In this document: positions 10,899 through 22,998 of the stretch, piece after piece
How the letters are laid out: every line of letters begins with the position of its first letter
Position numbering within the stretch: position 1 is the stretch's first letter
Assembly: GCF_030247195.1 (NCBI RefSeq)
Contig: NC_080672.1
Location: forward strand, 11,780,001 to 11,844,000
From: Topomyia yanbarensis
Taxonomy: Eukaryota; Arthropoda; Insecta; Diptera; Culicidae
DNA: 64,000 nucleotides
Direction of reading: 5' to 3'
Translations under genes and position numbers: made by a program
The notes under the pieces: generated by a model
Databases searched by the model: none
What the model was told of the DNA's origin: nothing
The model's input: the letters and a program-made list of their open reading frames with translations, nothing else

Positions 10899-12481
10899 GG
10901 GGGGAAGCCCATTTGGCATAAAGTCATTTGGTGTAACGTCGTTTGGCATGGTCATTTGGCATAAAGCCACTTGGTGAAACCATAGCGTGATTCAAGTGGT
11001 CATTTGGCATAGAGCGATTTGGCATAAACGTCATTTAGCACAATCGATTAAAACAAAGTTGAAGATAGATTGCCATTTGGCATAAAGCCATTTGGCATAA
11101 TAGACGTTAAACCTAATTTCTCAGGTCTATTTGATTAACATGTAACCGAAATAATAGGATACAAAATCGGTTATTTTCTGGTATGCAGTTTCCCGAATTA
11201 CCATTGCACGATATGGAGTACAGACGTGATTCACAGGTTGGTCAATTTTTAACTGGACCGCTTTTTATTTGGACCTCCGCTACTTGGATCGGAATGTCAA
11301 AATCTCATGTCAAATTCACTTTGCCAATCAAACAGACATTAATTAGAGATTTGACCAAATGCATTTTCGGTCCAACTAGCGAATCAAATTCGTTAGTTGG
11401 ACGACTGTCCACAAATTGCCTGAATTTTCCGGAAATACAATAAAACTACAGTCAACACTGAACTTGTCCTAGAAAACCTGCTAGGCAGCCAAGGCAGCTT
11501 TCCACATTCTATTGGACATGAAAATTTGTTTGAATTTTATTCATTTTAAATGCAACTGTGAATTTCTAAGAGTTTACATTATCCTGAATATAGTCAATTC
11601 TTCGAAAGTTTTTGATTTAGATAATAACTTAAAGCGTCTGAGATTTTGCCTTCTTTTACATATATGTAGTAAATTGCTTTTAACTTTTAATTTTATTACT
11701 TTGAGCTTTTTTCTTCTTGTGGATATGAACTAGTCGAGATTTTTCCCTCTTTTGAATTTAGACTGCAAACAAAAGTAAACGTCAGAAGAACAAACATTCG
11801 GAAAGCAAGATACTATATATCTCGAATTAGATTTCATATTGTATAAAAAGTAGTTAGGTTAAAAAATTGTAGCAACCCAAATATTCGTAAATGGAATGGT
11901 TAATACAATGGTTCTTCTTCGCTTGTTCCCTCTACTTGATTTGACATGAGATCTGTAGTTTTAAACTAGCCTATCATTAGCAGATTACAATTAGCGATTT
12001 TTTGTTGCATGACATTTCACAAATATTTTAACTTTCATGCAAGATGGCCAACATAGTTCTAAATGCAAATATTCTCAATGCACAAATTCCATACTTACTT
12101 TAGTTTTCCACGTAATCATTCTGACACAGAAATATTCTTCGTCTCACTGAAGTTGATTCCTTCTTTCAAACATGAGCAGTTCTTGGAATCGTACTTATTT
12201 CAGTGAATCAAAACGCCATAAACATTTGAACGGGTATTTTCATACTTTATGCCACATGGCTCTTATGCCAAACGGTCGTTATGCCAAACGACTTTCATGC
12301 CAAAAGATCATTATGCCAAACGACCGCAATAGCATTCAATATCCTGTACATTTTATGCCAAACGACCATTATGCCAAATGGCTATTATGCCAAATGGCCT
12401 ACTATAATTTTTTCTTATGCCAAACGGGCATTATGCCAAACGACGTTATGCCGAATGATTTATGCCAAACAAGTTAGCCCC
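10899..12481. mobile_element. Minisatellite-armed DNA element (TTTGGCATAA arms), 7-bp TSD
   Basis: The left arm (10899 to ~11100) is made of imperfect TTTGGCATAA-containing units. The right arm (~12245 to 12481) holds the same unit inverted (ATGCCAAACG). The outermost bases are GGGG on both ends when read inward. GTATTCA stands immediately outside each end (10892-10898 and 12482-12488), a 7-bp direct repeat that fits a target duplication. The ~1.1 kb between the arms has no recognised transposase; a strong hairpin lies at 11370-11402. This looks like a non-autonomous Foldback-type element. Frames at 12172-12592 are translations of the array. Confidence 0.7.
11370..11402. other. 15-bp stem hairpin
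   Basis: GTCCAACTAGCGAAT (11370-11384), a 3-base loop CAA, then ATTCGTTAGTTGGAC. The stem has one mismatch. It lies inside the minisatellite-armed element. Function unknown. Confidence 0.7.
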
Positions 12482-12488
12482 GTATTCA

Positions 12489-13485
12489 AAATTGCTATCT
12501 GCAGCGACATACGTAGGATTTTATATTTTTATCGCATAGTTTTTTTTATATTTGCGTCGATTTTAATGACTTTTACAGCGCTTTTTCATTAACAAGTGCA
12601 CAATTTCACAGAATCCTACGTCGCTTGCCATTGTACCAAGAAATCGAAAAAAATAGTTTTTAGCTCTAGGCAGCCAAAGTTTGTGCTCAATCATTAACCG
12701 TCAATGGTACGCAAAGCGATAGAGATTTGAGATGTCCTATTAGGTATTTAACCTAATGGAGCTCTTTTTATGTTTCTAGATCTTCAGGTGATATTACATG
12801 TCTTTGCAACTCAAATGTATTATAGTTTTGGGATATTTCCGCGGCGCGATGCCGCAAATATCGAAAATCGACGGTTGTTGAATATTTAACAAACAATAGG
12901 GTGGGTGCTCCAATAGCCGCAGCGTACTACTAGTTGCAGTAGTAGGTTAAACGCTTGATTAAAATGCCAACCGTCGCTAATTAGTTTTTTGCTTTGTAGT
13001 TCGCACTAAACTTACCACAAGACAACACAAGTTTTACCGTAGAAATTTGCTTAAAAAACAACTGAAATAGTGAGTTTTCCTTGAGCTCCTTTGCAACTAT
13101 AGTGGGCCAAATGCACCTAGAGTTGCATGCTCCAAAAGTAGTCAATGGGTTTTGCATCTATAGGAACCGGAATTAGCAATTGCGCCACTATTGCTACATG
13201 CGGAGCAAGCGGTTATAAATGCAAAAAAAAAATGGTTCAAAGCCAATTATAATATTTTTTCTATCAAATAGGAATCGAAAGCTTTCATTTAACATATAAT
13301 CATCACCCGTAGACCTTTCCATCTTTCTTAATGCGTTTAAATTTAAGCACAATACGTAAATATTAAAAAAATACTGTGAATAGCAAACTTATAACAAGTA
13401 TTTCAGTACACATTATCTAAATGTAACGAACTGTTTATTGAAAAAATAGAAGAAAAAAAATTTCGGTAAAATAATTTTCTGGGTT
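12489..13485. other. Intergenic, minor inverted repeat
   Basis: No gene seen. GCGACATACGTAGGATT (~12503) and AATCCTACGTCGC (~12613) form a weak inverted pair that may mark a decayed MITE. The remainder is AT-rich without recognised content. Confidence 0.35.
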
Positions 13486-13640
13486 TTCGTACTATCTGCG
13501 GAACAGTTTTCTGAGTTATGGTTCTTTCTGGGTGAAAGTTTTCTGGACTTTGGTACTTTCTGGGAATCAGTTTTCTGGAATATGTATTTCTGGGGAAAAA
13601 GCTTCGGTATTTTTTCTTCTGGGGAATGGTTTTCAGGAGA
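13486..13640 (-). repeat. CCCAGAAA minisatellite arm (right, inverted)
   Basis: Same unit as 7630-7838 but on the opposite strand (TTTCTGGG / GGGGAATGG on plus). Its outer end aligns to within a few bases of the left arm's start (CTGAAAACCATTCCCCAGAA against CCGAAAACCATTCCCCAGAA). It stops one base before the copia LTR at 13642, so the copia insertion probably removed the last few bases of this terminus. Confidence 0.75.
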
Positions 13641-13641
13641 A

Positions 13642-13842
13642 TGTTATACAATCAGTGGAAATATGAACGCGTGTAACTTGATCAAAGGTTTATTAAAAAG
13701 TAAAAGATGAAGAGGGGAAACCTATTTCCTACATCTGACAGCGATGTACGCACTTATTCTAATATAAGCAATATTCTTGATCGACGTGTAACTCTGAGGT
13801 CACAGATATACGACTAAGCGAGTCGCAGCTTATTTCCCAACA
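13642..13842 (-). repeat. Copia 3' LTR
   Basis: On the minus strand this 201-bp segment begins TGTTGGGAAATAAGC right after the polypurine tract and ends TTGTATAACA, giving the 5'-TG...CA-3' boundaries of an LTR. A TAATAAAC poly(A)-like signal lies ~35 bp from its end. The matching 5' LTR is absent from the window, so the 5-bp target duplication cannot be tested. Confidence 0.8.
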
Positions 13843-16607
13843 CACCCCTTTAAGCTAACGTGCTAATCCCCATCGCTGTTCGATTTCGCTTCAGCTTAAT
13901 ACGATCGAGAGATTTGCCCGCTGTTTGTTCATCGGTGCTAACATAAATCAACTTGACGATGTTCTGTCCGAGAGCGTCCCGGATGTAATGATGGCGTATA
14001 TCAATATGCTTCGAACGTGGTGTGTAACCGTCATTCTTGGCGATGCTAATAGCACTTCTGTCCAAATTGTACTAACAATCCGCCCCACCACGAAGCTTCC
14101 TGAACAGTGACCGCCAGCGCCATATACTCGGCTTCGCATGATGACAGCGCGACAGCTGGTTGTCGTTTACAGTACCAAGCAACCGCACCTCCTTGTGGCA
14201 TGAAGATGAAGCCGCTCGTTGACCTAGGATCGTTCAAATCAGAAGCCCAGCTTGCGTCGGTGCATCCAACAAGCTCGATATTTCCTTATTTCTTGTATTG
14301 CAATTTCATTGTAAACGTTCCTCGTAGGTATTGAAGCAAATGTTTGACTGCTTCTCAGTGCTTGGTTCCAGCGTTCGAGTTGTAACGGCTTAATTGGTTG
14401 ACTGCATACATAATATGTGGTCTGGTGCAATGAGCACAGCAAACTTCCAACAGCCTCCTGGTACGGAACTCGTTTCATTTTTTCAGCATCTTCTGGCGTC
14501 TGCGGAGTCATAGTTAGTTTTATACTTGGTTTCGATGGAGTTGAAACTGGTTTGGCGTCCTGCATATTATACCATTGATTGATGTATGATTGCTGATCCA
14601 GCGCAAAATAGATTTTTGTGCAAGTGATACGAATTCCCAGGCAGCTGCTGATTGGTCTCAAGTCCTTCATACGGAATGTGTCACTCAATTTCACCTTAAT
14701 TTCCTTCATAAGCGCTTTACCATTATAGACAATGAATACGTCGTCAACATAGATAGCAATAAACATTTTTTTTTTCCTTTTGCGATCCGATAGTAGAGAC
14801 ACGGATCGAACTTCGAGGATATTCAACCGAAACGCTTCAAAGCGGCATTTAAATTTGCGTTCCAAAGGCGACTGGACTGTTTCAGGCCATAAAGAGTTTT
14901 ATTCAAACGACATACCATTCATCGTTGATTTGGTTCCTCGAAGCAGGGTGGCTGTTTCATAAAAATTTCCTCCTCTAATTCGCCTTAAGAAACGCAGTAG
15001 TGGCATCCATTTGGTCCATCAGCAAATCATACCTGGCGGAAAGTGCAAACAGGCACATAACTACTGGGACGAACCACTGGAGAGTAGGTTTCGTCGTAGT
15101 CCACCCCCTTTCGCTGCCAATAGCCTTTCACAACTAGACGCATTTTTGTGCCGTGGGTCTTAAAGATCCGCTTACATTTAATAGTTTTCCTTTCGTTTGG
15201 CAATTCAGTCAATGTCCAAGTATTATTTGCTAGAAGCGCCTCGTAATCGTCATACCGTTAGCCTTTTTTCCAGTTTGCTGAATCCTCCCGAGTTAGCGCT
15301 TCCTGGTGAGAAAGAGGATCGTCATGAACCAACAGACTCGTGGCTGTCGATACTGCACAGCTCAACTTGTGGTTGAGCTGACCCTAGGAATCGGGCCCTT
15401 CAGATGAATCATACTGACTCTCGTCGTCATTGGCAACATCTGAGGAGGTTTCCTGTAACAAATTCGAATGTATGAAACTTCAAAGTCATACTTGCCTGGA
15501 CGTTTGTGCTCCCGACCACTGCTCCTCAACACCGGTGATTTGAAGATGTTTGCGGTGGGAGCACAACGGAATCACTGATTACTGCATCAGTTGTATCGTC
15601 AAACCCGCGGAACTCAGTTTCGCTGTCGTCGATTTCCCCAACACAGTGCATGTCGAAAACATTCTCGTCGTTGGAGTCATCATCGATTTGTTCGATTCGA
15701 TTCTCCGTACCCCTTACATTAGGTATCACATCTTCCCCGATGTCCAATTGCATGTTTCGACGTTCCTCCTGCGGTTTGCTATCACGTATGATTTCGTTGA
15801 TAAATCGAACCTCGCCACTAATAAAAACTTTTTTAGACTGCGGATCGTAGAGCCTATACCCTTTCGTATGTTCATCGTAGCCGACCAGGGTACATTCATG
15901 CGATTTAGGTTCTAGGGTTTCCTTCGCTTCTGTGTTGGTATTTGAACCATCGCTTTTGTGCCAAAGATTCTCAAAAGGGACAAATATGGCTTAATGTTTG
16001 TTCAAACTTCCTCTGGCCTCTGGATCCATGCCTTCGCATGGGTAAGCGATTTAATAAGCAGACTGAGGTGTGTACGGCTTCTGCCCAGAAACTTTTGTGT
16101 AGACTTGCTCCGTACAATAGACACCGACCGCGTTCAACTATGGAACTACTGCGCGCTCTGTCATGCCGTTCTGTTCCGGCGTATACGGATTTGTCGTTTG
16201 ATGCCGTTTCAGATAATTCAGAGTATTCTCTCCCGTTGTCACTTCGTATCACCTTCAGTTTACCACCAGATTGACGATCCATTAGTGCGTGAAACTCTTA
16301 GAAAACTCTCAAAACTTCTGGTTCCGCTTTCGTCTTTAAGAAATTCACCCACATTTTTCACAATCGGTCATCGACGAAGACAATGTAGAATCTGCTTCCG
16401 CTGTTGGGGTTCACTTCTATAGGTCCGCAAGTGTCGGTATGAACTACTTCGAGCACCTCGAACGCACGCGAACCTCTCTTGCTAAACGGTTGCCGACAGT
16501 GTTTACTCATCGAACACACCTTGCGATCACCAGGATCAGCTCCTACAATTTTCACACCTTTTGCCATACCACATTTGCGTACACTGTTTAGATTTAAGTG
16601 ACCTAGT
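13642..16607 (-). pseudogene. Ty1/copia retrotransposon remnant (GAG_pre-integrase to 3' LTR)
   Basis: On the minus strand, in order: QRLGHLNLNSVRKCGMAKG (pre-integrase, ~16570), HTDTCGPIEV and VIRSDNGREYSE (integrase), KARLVVKG-like MRLVVKGYWQRKGVDYDE (RT start), FIAIYVDDVF (RT active site YVDD), then DPRSTSGFIF and ALSSCEAEYMAL (copia RNase H). Frameshifts and stops separate these blocks, so it is not functional. A polypurine run (AAAGGGGTG) sits just before the 3' LTR. Copia orientation is opposite to the RTE it meets at ~16607; the 5' end (gag, protease, 5' LTR) is missing at that junction. Confidence 0.9.
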
Positions 16608-18378
16608 CGCTGATCCCCGGGCCCCGTGGTGGTGGAGGAACGCTATGTGGGAAGCTGAGCTGCAAGCAACTGGGCGGGTCATAGGTGGTGGATAATGCTT
16701 AGTCGCGATAGCAACTAGTTGTGATTCGCGACCCGAACCTGTAGCGGCGGCTGACTGCGGGTGTGGTAGGACGAGGTAGTGGACTCTACACGTTCTAGGC
16801 CTAAATACCACAAGCCCTAAAGCCACCCTGACAAGGCGAGCCAGCGCCGCCTTTAAATAAGCGCTTAGCCCAAATCTCTCTCCTCCCGTGATCCTTCAAC
16901 GTTACTGCAAGGTTGGCGCAGGCCTAGCTAGCCGCCCATAAAAATAGCATGCTCAGGAAGTTCAACAAGAAATTTCGGATGGACAAACTTGGCACAGACG
17001 TACGCAACGGAAACGGACAAGAGACTGGAAACTCGGGACATGGAACTGCAGGTCGCTTAACTTTATCGGGAGCACACGCATACTTGCCGATATAGTGAAA
17101 GACCGCAAGTTCGACATTGTGGCGCTGCAGGTGTGTTGGAAGCTATCTACGGTGCGGGTCTTTCGCGGGAACCACACCATCTACCAGAGCTGCGGCAATA
17201 CACACGAGCTGGGAACAGCTTTTATGGTGGTGGGGAAGATGCAAAAGCATGTGGTCGAATAGCGGCCGGTCAGTTCTTCAACATCAGCATAAATTAACGT
17301 GTCAGCATAAATGTAACGTGTCCCCACCTCGGAAGTAGCGATGACGACAAGGACGAATTCTACGCGCAGCTGGATCGTGAATACGATCGCGGCTCAAGAC
17401 ATGATGTCATGATCGTTATCGGCGACCTTAATGCTCAGGTTGGCCAGGAGGTGGAATACAGACCGGTAATTGGAAGGTTCAGCACCCACCAGCAGACGAA
17501 CGAGAACGGCCTAAGACTAATCGATTTCGCCACCTCCAAGAACATGGCCATGATGAGCACCTTCTTCCAGCACCGCCTCCTGCACCGATACACCTGGAGA
17601 TCACCGCAACAAACAGAGCCGCGAATTCATCATGTTCTGATTGATGGACGGCACTTCTCGGACATTATCGACGTAAGGACCTATCGGGGCGCTAACATCG
17701 ACTCAGACCACTATCTGGTGATGGCTAAACTGCGTCCAAAACTATCCGTAGTGAACAGTGTAAGATACCGGCGCCCGCCGCGGCATGACCTGGACCGACT
17801 GAGGGAAACCAACGTCGCGACAACGTACGCGCAGCATCTTGAAGCAGCGCTGCCACCGGAGGAGGAGCTCATCGATGCTCACCTTGAGGACTGCTGGACC
17901 AGGACTAAGGCAGCCATAATCAGCACTGTGGAGAGCGTCCTGGGATACGTACAGAGGAGTCGACGGAACGATTGGTTCGATGGCGAGTGCCAAGAGATAT
18001 TGGACGAGAAGAATGCGGCACGCGCAGCGATGTTGCTTCAAGCCACTCGTCAGAACATGGAGTCATATCGACGGAAGCGAAAACAGCAGACTCGTCTTTT
18101 TCAGGATAAAAATCGCCGGCTGGAAGAGTCTGAGAGAGAGGAGATGGAGCTGCTGTATCGCTCTCAGGAAACGCGGGCATTCTTCAAGAAGCTGAATGAC
18201 TCTCGCAACGGTTTTGTGCCGCGGGCCGAAATGTGTAGACAAGGAAGGTGGCATCTTGACGGACGAACGTGAGGTGGTCGACAGGTGGAGGCAGTACTAC
18301 AATGAAGATCTGAATGGTGCGCAGGCGGACAATCGGGCGTTCGAGAAGGACGATTATGTCGGTGTTGCAGAGATTTCA
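16608..18378 (+). pseudogene. RTE-clade (JAM1-like) LINE, 5' part with endonuclease
   Basis: An untranslated-looking GC-rich leader (16608-16960) is followed by a broken apurinic endonuclease: FDIVALQ (~17113), VFRGNHTIYQ, then the long frame 17409-18272 with VIGDLNAQVG (catalytic GDLNA), RYTWRSP and IDSDHYLV (catalytic SDH). The linker toward reverse transcriptase follows (RRNDWFDGECQE) and ends DYVGVAEI at ~18370. The RT domain is missing. Early frameshifts around 17040-17300 inactivate it. The family is close to the tail fragment at 52570-53205. A TGCCAAAC minisatellite array begins where the RTE stops. Confidence 0.9.
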
Positions 18379-18384
18379 ATGTAT

Positions 18385-18573
18385 ATTTCAATTTATGCCA
18401 AACAATCATTATGCCAAACGATCATTATGCCAAATGACCATTAGGCCAAAAGACCATTATGCCAAATGACCATTATTCCAAATGACCATTATGCCAAATG
18501 CACATTATGCCAAACGAAAGCATGTGTCACCTGCTGTTATGCCAAACGAACTTATGCCAAACGACGTGCTCCC
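18385..18573 (-). repeat. TTTGGCATAA minisatellite array (solitary arm)
   Basis: About ten units of the ATGCCAAACGACCATT type, the same repeat as the arms of 10899-12481, oriented like that element's right arm. The outer end reads AACGACGTGCTCCC, comparable to AACAAGTTAGCCCC there. No opposing arm is found nearby, so this is a solitary or truncated terminus sitting at the RTE break. Confidence 0.7.
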
Positions 18574-18748
18574 ACTAAGGGGACAATTGGGTAAAATCAT
18601 TTTGCGCGTGAAGAGCACAAAATCTTTAAGGTATTTGGAGCTTGGATTAATCCGGCGCTAGCTTGTCCTGGCATTAAGTTAATAACAGATTGTGATGAGA
18701 TAAAGTCGAAACGCAAATTCCATAACTAATTTAAAAAAATAAGAATTA

Positions 18749-21700
18749 TTAAAACTTACTTGAAACCGATGCTGTGGATGTCGTCGTTGCCGCCGTCGTT
18801 GGAGAGGGAGCAGTCCTAAAGGAACCATCCTTCATAGTGAAACCGGCCTGCTGAACCAGCTCGGGAAGTAACATCAACGAACTTTCGTCACCACTTTGGG
18901 CTGATTTAAGTTTATCGATCACAGCACTGAGAGAGCCCTTTCGATTTTTCATTGCTTGCTGCAACAGTAACATTCCGGCAGATGAATTGGCGGCAGCCGA
19001 AGCATTCTTCGAAAGATCCGTGGCACCAAACGAGAAAAGACCACTATCAGTAAAGTCTACACTACCACTTCCTGTGCTGCTTCCCCCACTACTATTACTG
19101 TTCATCAGTTCCAGTTGTACACCGGCACTCAACGAAGCACCACAACCGGATAAATCCAACTGTTTCAACTTAACGGCAGGAGTTTTCAACTTCGGACTGG
19201 AAGAGCTGGAAGACGTCGAGTATCCTGTCTTTTTATCAATTCGTTCTCGATCGCGATCTCTGTGGACCAAAGATCCTCCACCATTTCCACTACTTTTAAC
19301 AGATACACTCATACCGGATAGAAGGGAACCCGAGGAGGGACCGTCTTCTTTTCCACTGCTCAAACCAGATGATGATTTAGAACTAGGTGAATTGCCACTT
19401 GCAGCCGATTTCAATGCAGACATGCTCGGTTTTCCACCACCAGAACCCCCACCGGAAATGTGTTTGGGGGAAGATGTTCCAAAGCTTCCTTGGTGCTTAG
19501 GGCTACTGTGATGCCCTGGTGAGTGTTTTGGACTGGATTTTGTTGCTTGGCTAGGACTCCCACCAGACAGAAGCATTTGCCCGGAACCACTACTACCACC
19601 GGTGCTACTCTTCGACGGTATTGGAGAAACTGAAAACTTTCTGCTACTACTGCCGGATGGAGACGCTGGACCTTCGATATTTTTCGAAGGGATTTTATTA
19701 GGCGGACCCATTTGCAACTGAAGGGCTAACTGTTCGTCATGCTTTCGCTTCTTTTTCTTTTCGAGCTTCGCTCGATCAGAATCACTATTTTTTCGAATCA
19801 GACCACTACTACTCCCACTGTATTTTCTGTCACTGGATCCACCTTTGATTGATGCTAAAGATCCCACTGGAAGCGGTGTGATTGTAACTGAAGAAGACAT
19901 ATTAGCTGCTGAATTAACCAGCGGAATGATTTCGACGCCCAGCCGTTTGTCCAGACCAATGTTATTCAGGACGGAGTTGTTCATGGTGCTACCTGGCTGT
20001 TTTCCAATTGCAATCGGGGTAATGCTTACCGATGACGAAGTATAAGAATGCCTGTCCTCTGTCGATTGAGTGGAAGGTTCTCCTATATCATCATCCGTAT
20101 CCGAGCTATTCGATGATCGCATTAAATCGGGATCCAGATTAGAATAGCCTACGTTTCTCAGATTAGGGTTCATTCCTTCATTGACGATTCCGATCATTTC
20201 CATAGCCGGAATTCCCGTTATCGGCGATGATGATGATTTTTGATGCATCGCTACGTTAGATTGATTCCCACCCAAAGAGTTATTCGAGTCGCAACTGCTT
20301 AAATTAGTCGACTCGTCGTAATCTTCATCATCATCATCGCCTTCTTCCTCGTCGAGATCTTTCTCTCCAGGTTTTATCTTACTACTCTTTGGGCTTCTAC
20401 AAAAATCCTCCTCCCCGCGTGGTCTTTTCGGCTGATTTATCGGTTCCAGCTTTACCTTGTTGGTGTCACAGAATTCCTGATGCATCATCATTCCACTGCC
20501 ACCTCCGTTCAAACTCAAGCCGCCATTGTGTTGAACATCCATCCCGGATAGTCCACTCCCGCCAGTTCCACCGGGCCCACTCCCTCCTCCCTCGTCTGGT
20601 CCCATAGACAAACTAAAATTTCCTTCATCCATTCCATTGGTTCCATTACCCGTACCGCTTCCTCCACCGCCAATCGCATTCACCGAACCGATTCCTAACT
20701 TTCCCTTAAACTTTGCCTCGTACTCCTCCTCCCAGATTCGAAACAATGCTCGCAGCGTCACCGGAATCGACATCGTACGTTGCACTACCATTGAAACTCG
20801 CTGCGCCGTGTGCTCGTCACTTTCATATCCATTGCAAAACACCCGCACCTGAATGGCCAGAATATTCCTCAAATCAAACTCAACCATCGCAAGTGATTCT
20901 TCGTATGGGTGTTCTAGCGACACGGTCACATACTGACAGGACAGGGCAGTCACTTCAAACACCAGCAAGTGCTCGTGATCGGTCATTCGGGTGTTGCTGG
21001 CACCGTTGTTTCTAATACAGCTGGTTAGCAGCTGATTGAAGAGAGCTTGCTGCCGCAGCAGCACCAACACCTTGGATACGTGCTGCGGCTCCGTGAACGG
21101 AATACTGCTTACTATGGTACCCTGAAAGAGATGAAATAATTAGCTATTTAACATGACTCTTCTTCTGCATCACAATTTCATTTCAAGCATCCATCGTAAT
21201 GCATAACAAAAGTCACCATCGAATTTCCCAAAATCCTTACCTGAAGATTCCGGTTGGCCGTCATGTAGTAGCAATGGTACTGATCGGGCATTGTCACAAA
21301 CAACCCCTTGGTAATATCACCCACCGCACCGTTCGTCTCATGCTGTACAATCAAACTAATCAAGCAACTGTAGCTACCTTGTTCCATCGTTCCACTGGTT
21401 CCAACGGCTGAACCATCGCCAGTTATCAGCTTGACCTGTTTCAGTAGCTTTGCATTCAATGCCATCGGTTTATTTAACCTAAGAACAAACGTGGCCGGCA
21501 GCGAGGTGGAATTGTGCTTCTCAATCGGACTGTAAACCGGTGAGTTTCCCTGCTGAACCAGTAATGGTTGGATCTGTAACTTATTGGCAGCAGAAGCTTC
21601 CAAACTGACTGCCACACTACAACCAAACTTTTCCGCGGAGATAAGATCGGCGCTCAAAGGTTTCATTTTTCTCGCTTCTAAGTCCAGTAAATCGTAAGGT

Positions 21701-22645
21701 GCCAAGAAATAAGTCAGTTTCATCGGATGACCTCCTCGTCGCTTCTGGACCACTCCGAGGGGTGATTTTAGCAGCAGGGTATGCATATCGGTAAAATGCT
21801 GCGTTGACAGTGAGTACAGATTGTACAGATCAGTTTCTAGTGCTTGCAGAGCCACAAAAGCGTTCACTTTTATCTTCTTCTCAGCGTTTAGCTGATAGAT
21901 TGATGCGAGCCCTTCTAGTTGAGTTGTAAAATCAACGAAATCACCTCTCTGCAGGCAAGATACCAGTTCACTGCAGCTCTGCTGCCGCATCTTACACTCA
22001 TGATGTACCTTTACATCCTGAACCGTTCCGTTGGGGTCGAGTATTATTTCTAAGTAGAACATATCGGAGGATATGAACAGTCCCGAAGTGTCCTCACTCA
22101 GTTTAAGGCTAGAGTAAAATCAGACATTATTTAACGCAACCAATTGTGTAGAAAACATTCACACTCACCCAAGCTGCCTAGTAAGGCAGTCCAAGCGCTC
22201 TACCAGCCCTTGCCGAGAGGTAACTTTTATACAGTACTGCATGCTATCTAATGTTTTCTGCAAATTTGATTTCTCCACTACATCTAAGGCATAGCGTTTT
22301 TCCTAAAAAATAATACAGACACTCCATTAGTAAATTTACTAGTAACGCTAACCATCAGAAATTAGTTGATCCTACCAATAATGACATTCGAACAGATTTG
22401 GACATTTCCTGAAATGATTTGTACTGTGACGACTTTGCTTTACTCCGCAACCGCTCCATCAGCAGTTCCATCTGCCATGACTCGTGTTTTTCGCCACCGG
22501 AACACGGCACAGATTTACTTTGAAGCACTCCTCCAGGGCCACCTGTAGCACTAGTTACTCCTTTACTAGTCGTAAGTTTTCCGCCGTTAGCCAGGATAGT
22601 CGCCGGCAGGGACGAACCCAAACTGCCAGCAGCTGTCGATGACAT
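18749..22645 (-). CDS. MED1: Mediator of RNA polymerase II transcription subunit 1
   Basis: MED1 is a subunit of the Mediator middle module and links gene-specific activators to RNA polymerase II in the nucleus. Coding exons (minus): 22376-22645, 22169-22302, 21241-22108, 18749-21121; all junctions have GT-AG sites and join in frame to 1214 codons. The N-terminal ~430 residues hold the conserved MED1 fold, with family landmarks [29 protein letters not shown] and [11 protein letters not shown]. The remaining ~700 residues are low-complexity (Gly/Ser-rich, acidic run [13 protein letters not shown], Lys-rich [10 protein letters not shown]), as expected for the MED1 disordered tail. Drosophila MED1 is longer, and a perfect splice donor (AA|GTAAGT) overlaps the last sense codons, so a further 3' exon is possible. 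The start ATG follows a UTR intron acceptor at ~22686. Confidence 0.93.
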
Positions 22646-22998
22646 TGTACTAGCGCTAGCTTCGAGGGTTCACCAAATGTCCTTGCCTGTTCAGAGAAGA
22701 CAGACTATTTTTATCACAAACAAAATTGTACACGATAGTAAGGAATGCACGATAAAAAAATGTCAACATATCTTCGCAAAGGTGTCAAAGATAACCATTC
22801 TCAGAGCAGAAAAATAAAGAGACCCAAATGCAACTGATGAGAGCGAGAATAACAAAACAAAAATGAAAAGAAGCAAACGTCTCTGGCCGCTACCACCACC
22901 AGCAGCAAAAGCAAGCAGTCTCTCTCCTGACCTCGGCCTCGTCTCTGAATAGGAAATTTTTCACATTTTTCGCTTCCAAAAGGACGGCCAATACTTAC

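Noticed and set aside
12172..12592. Overlapping frames with PNDHYAK-like repeats
   Set aside because: Translations of the ATGCCAAAC minisatellite in two frames.
18987..19511. 174-codon plus-strand frame opposite MED1
   Set aside because: Antisense shadow of the low-complexity MED1 tail; no independent support.
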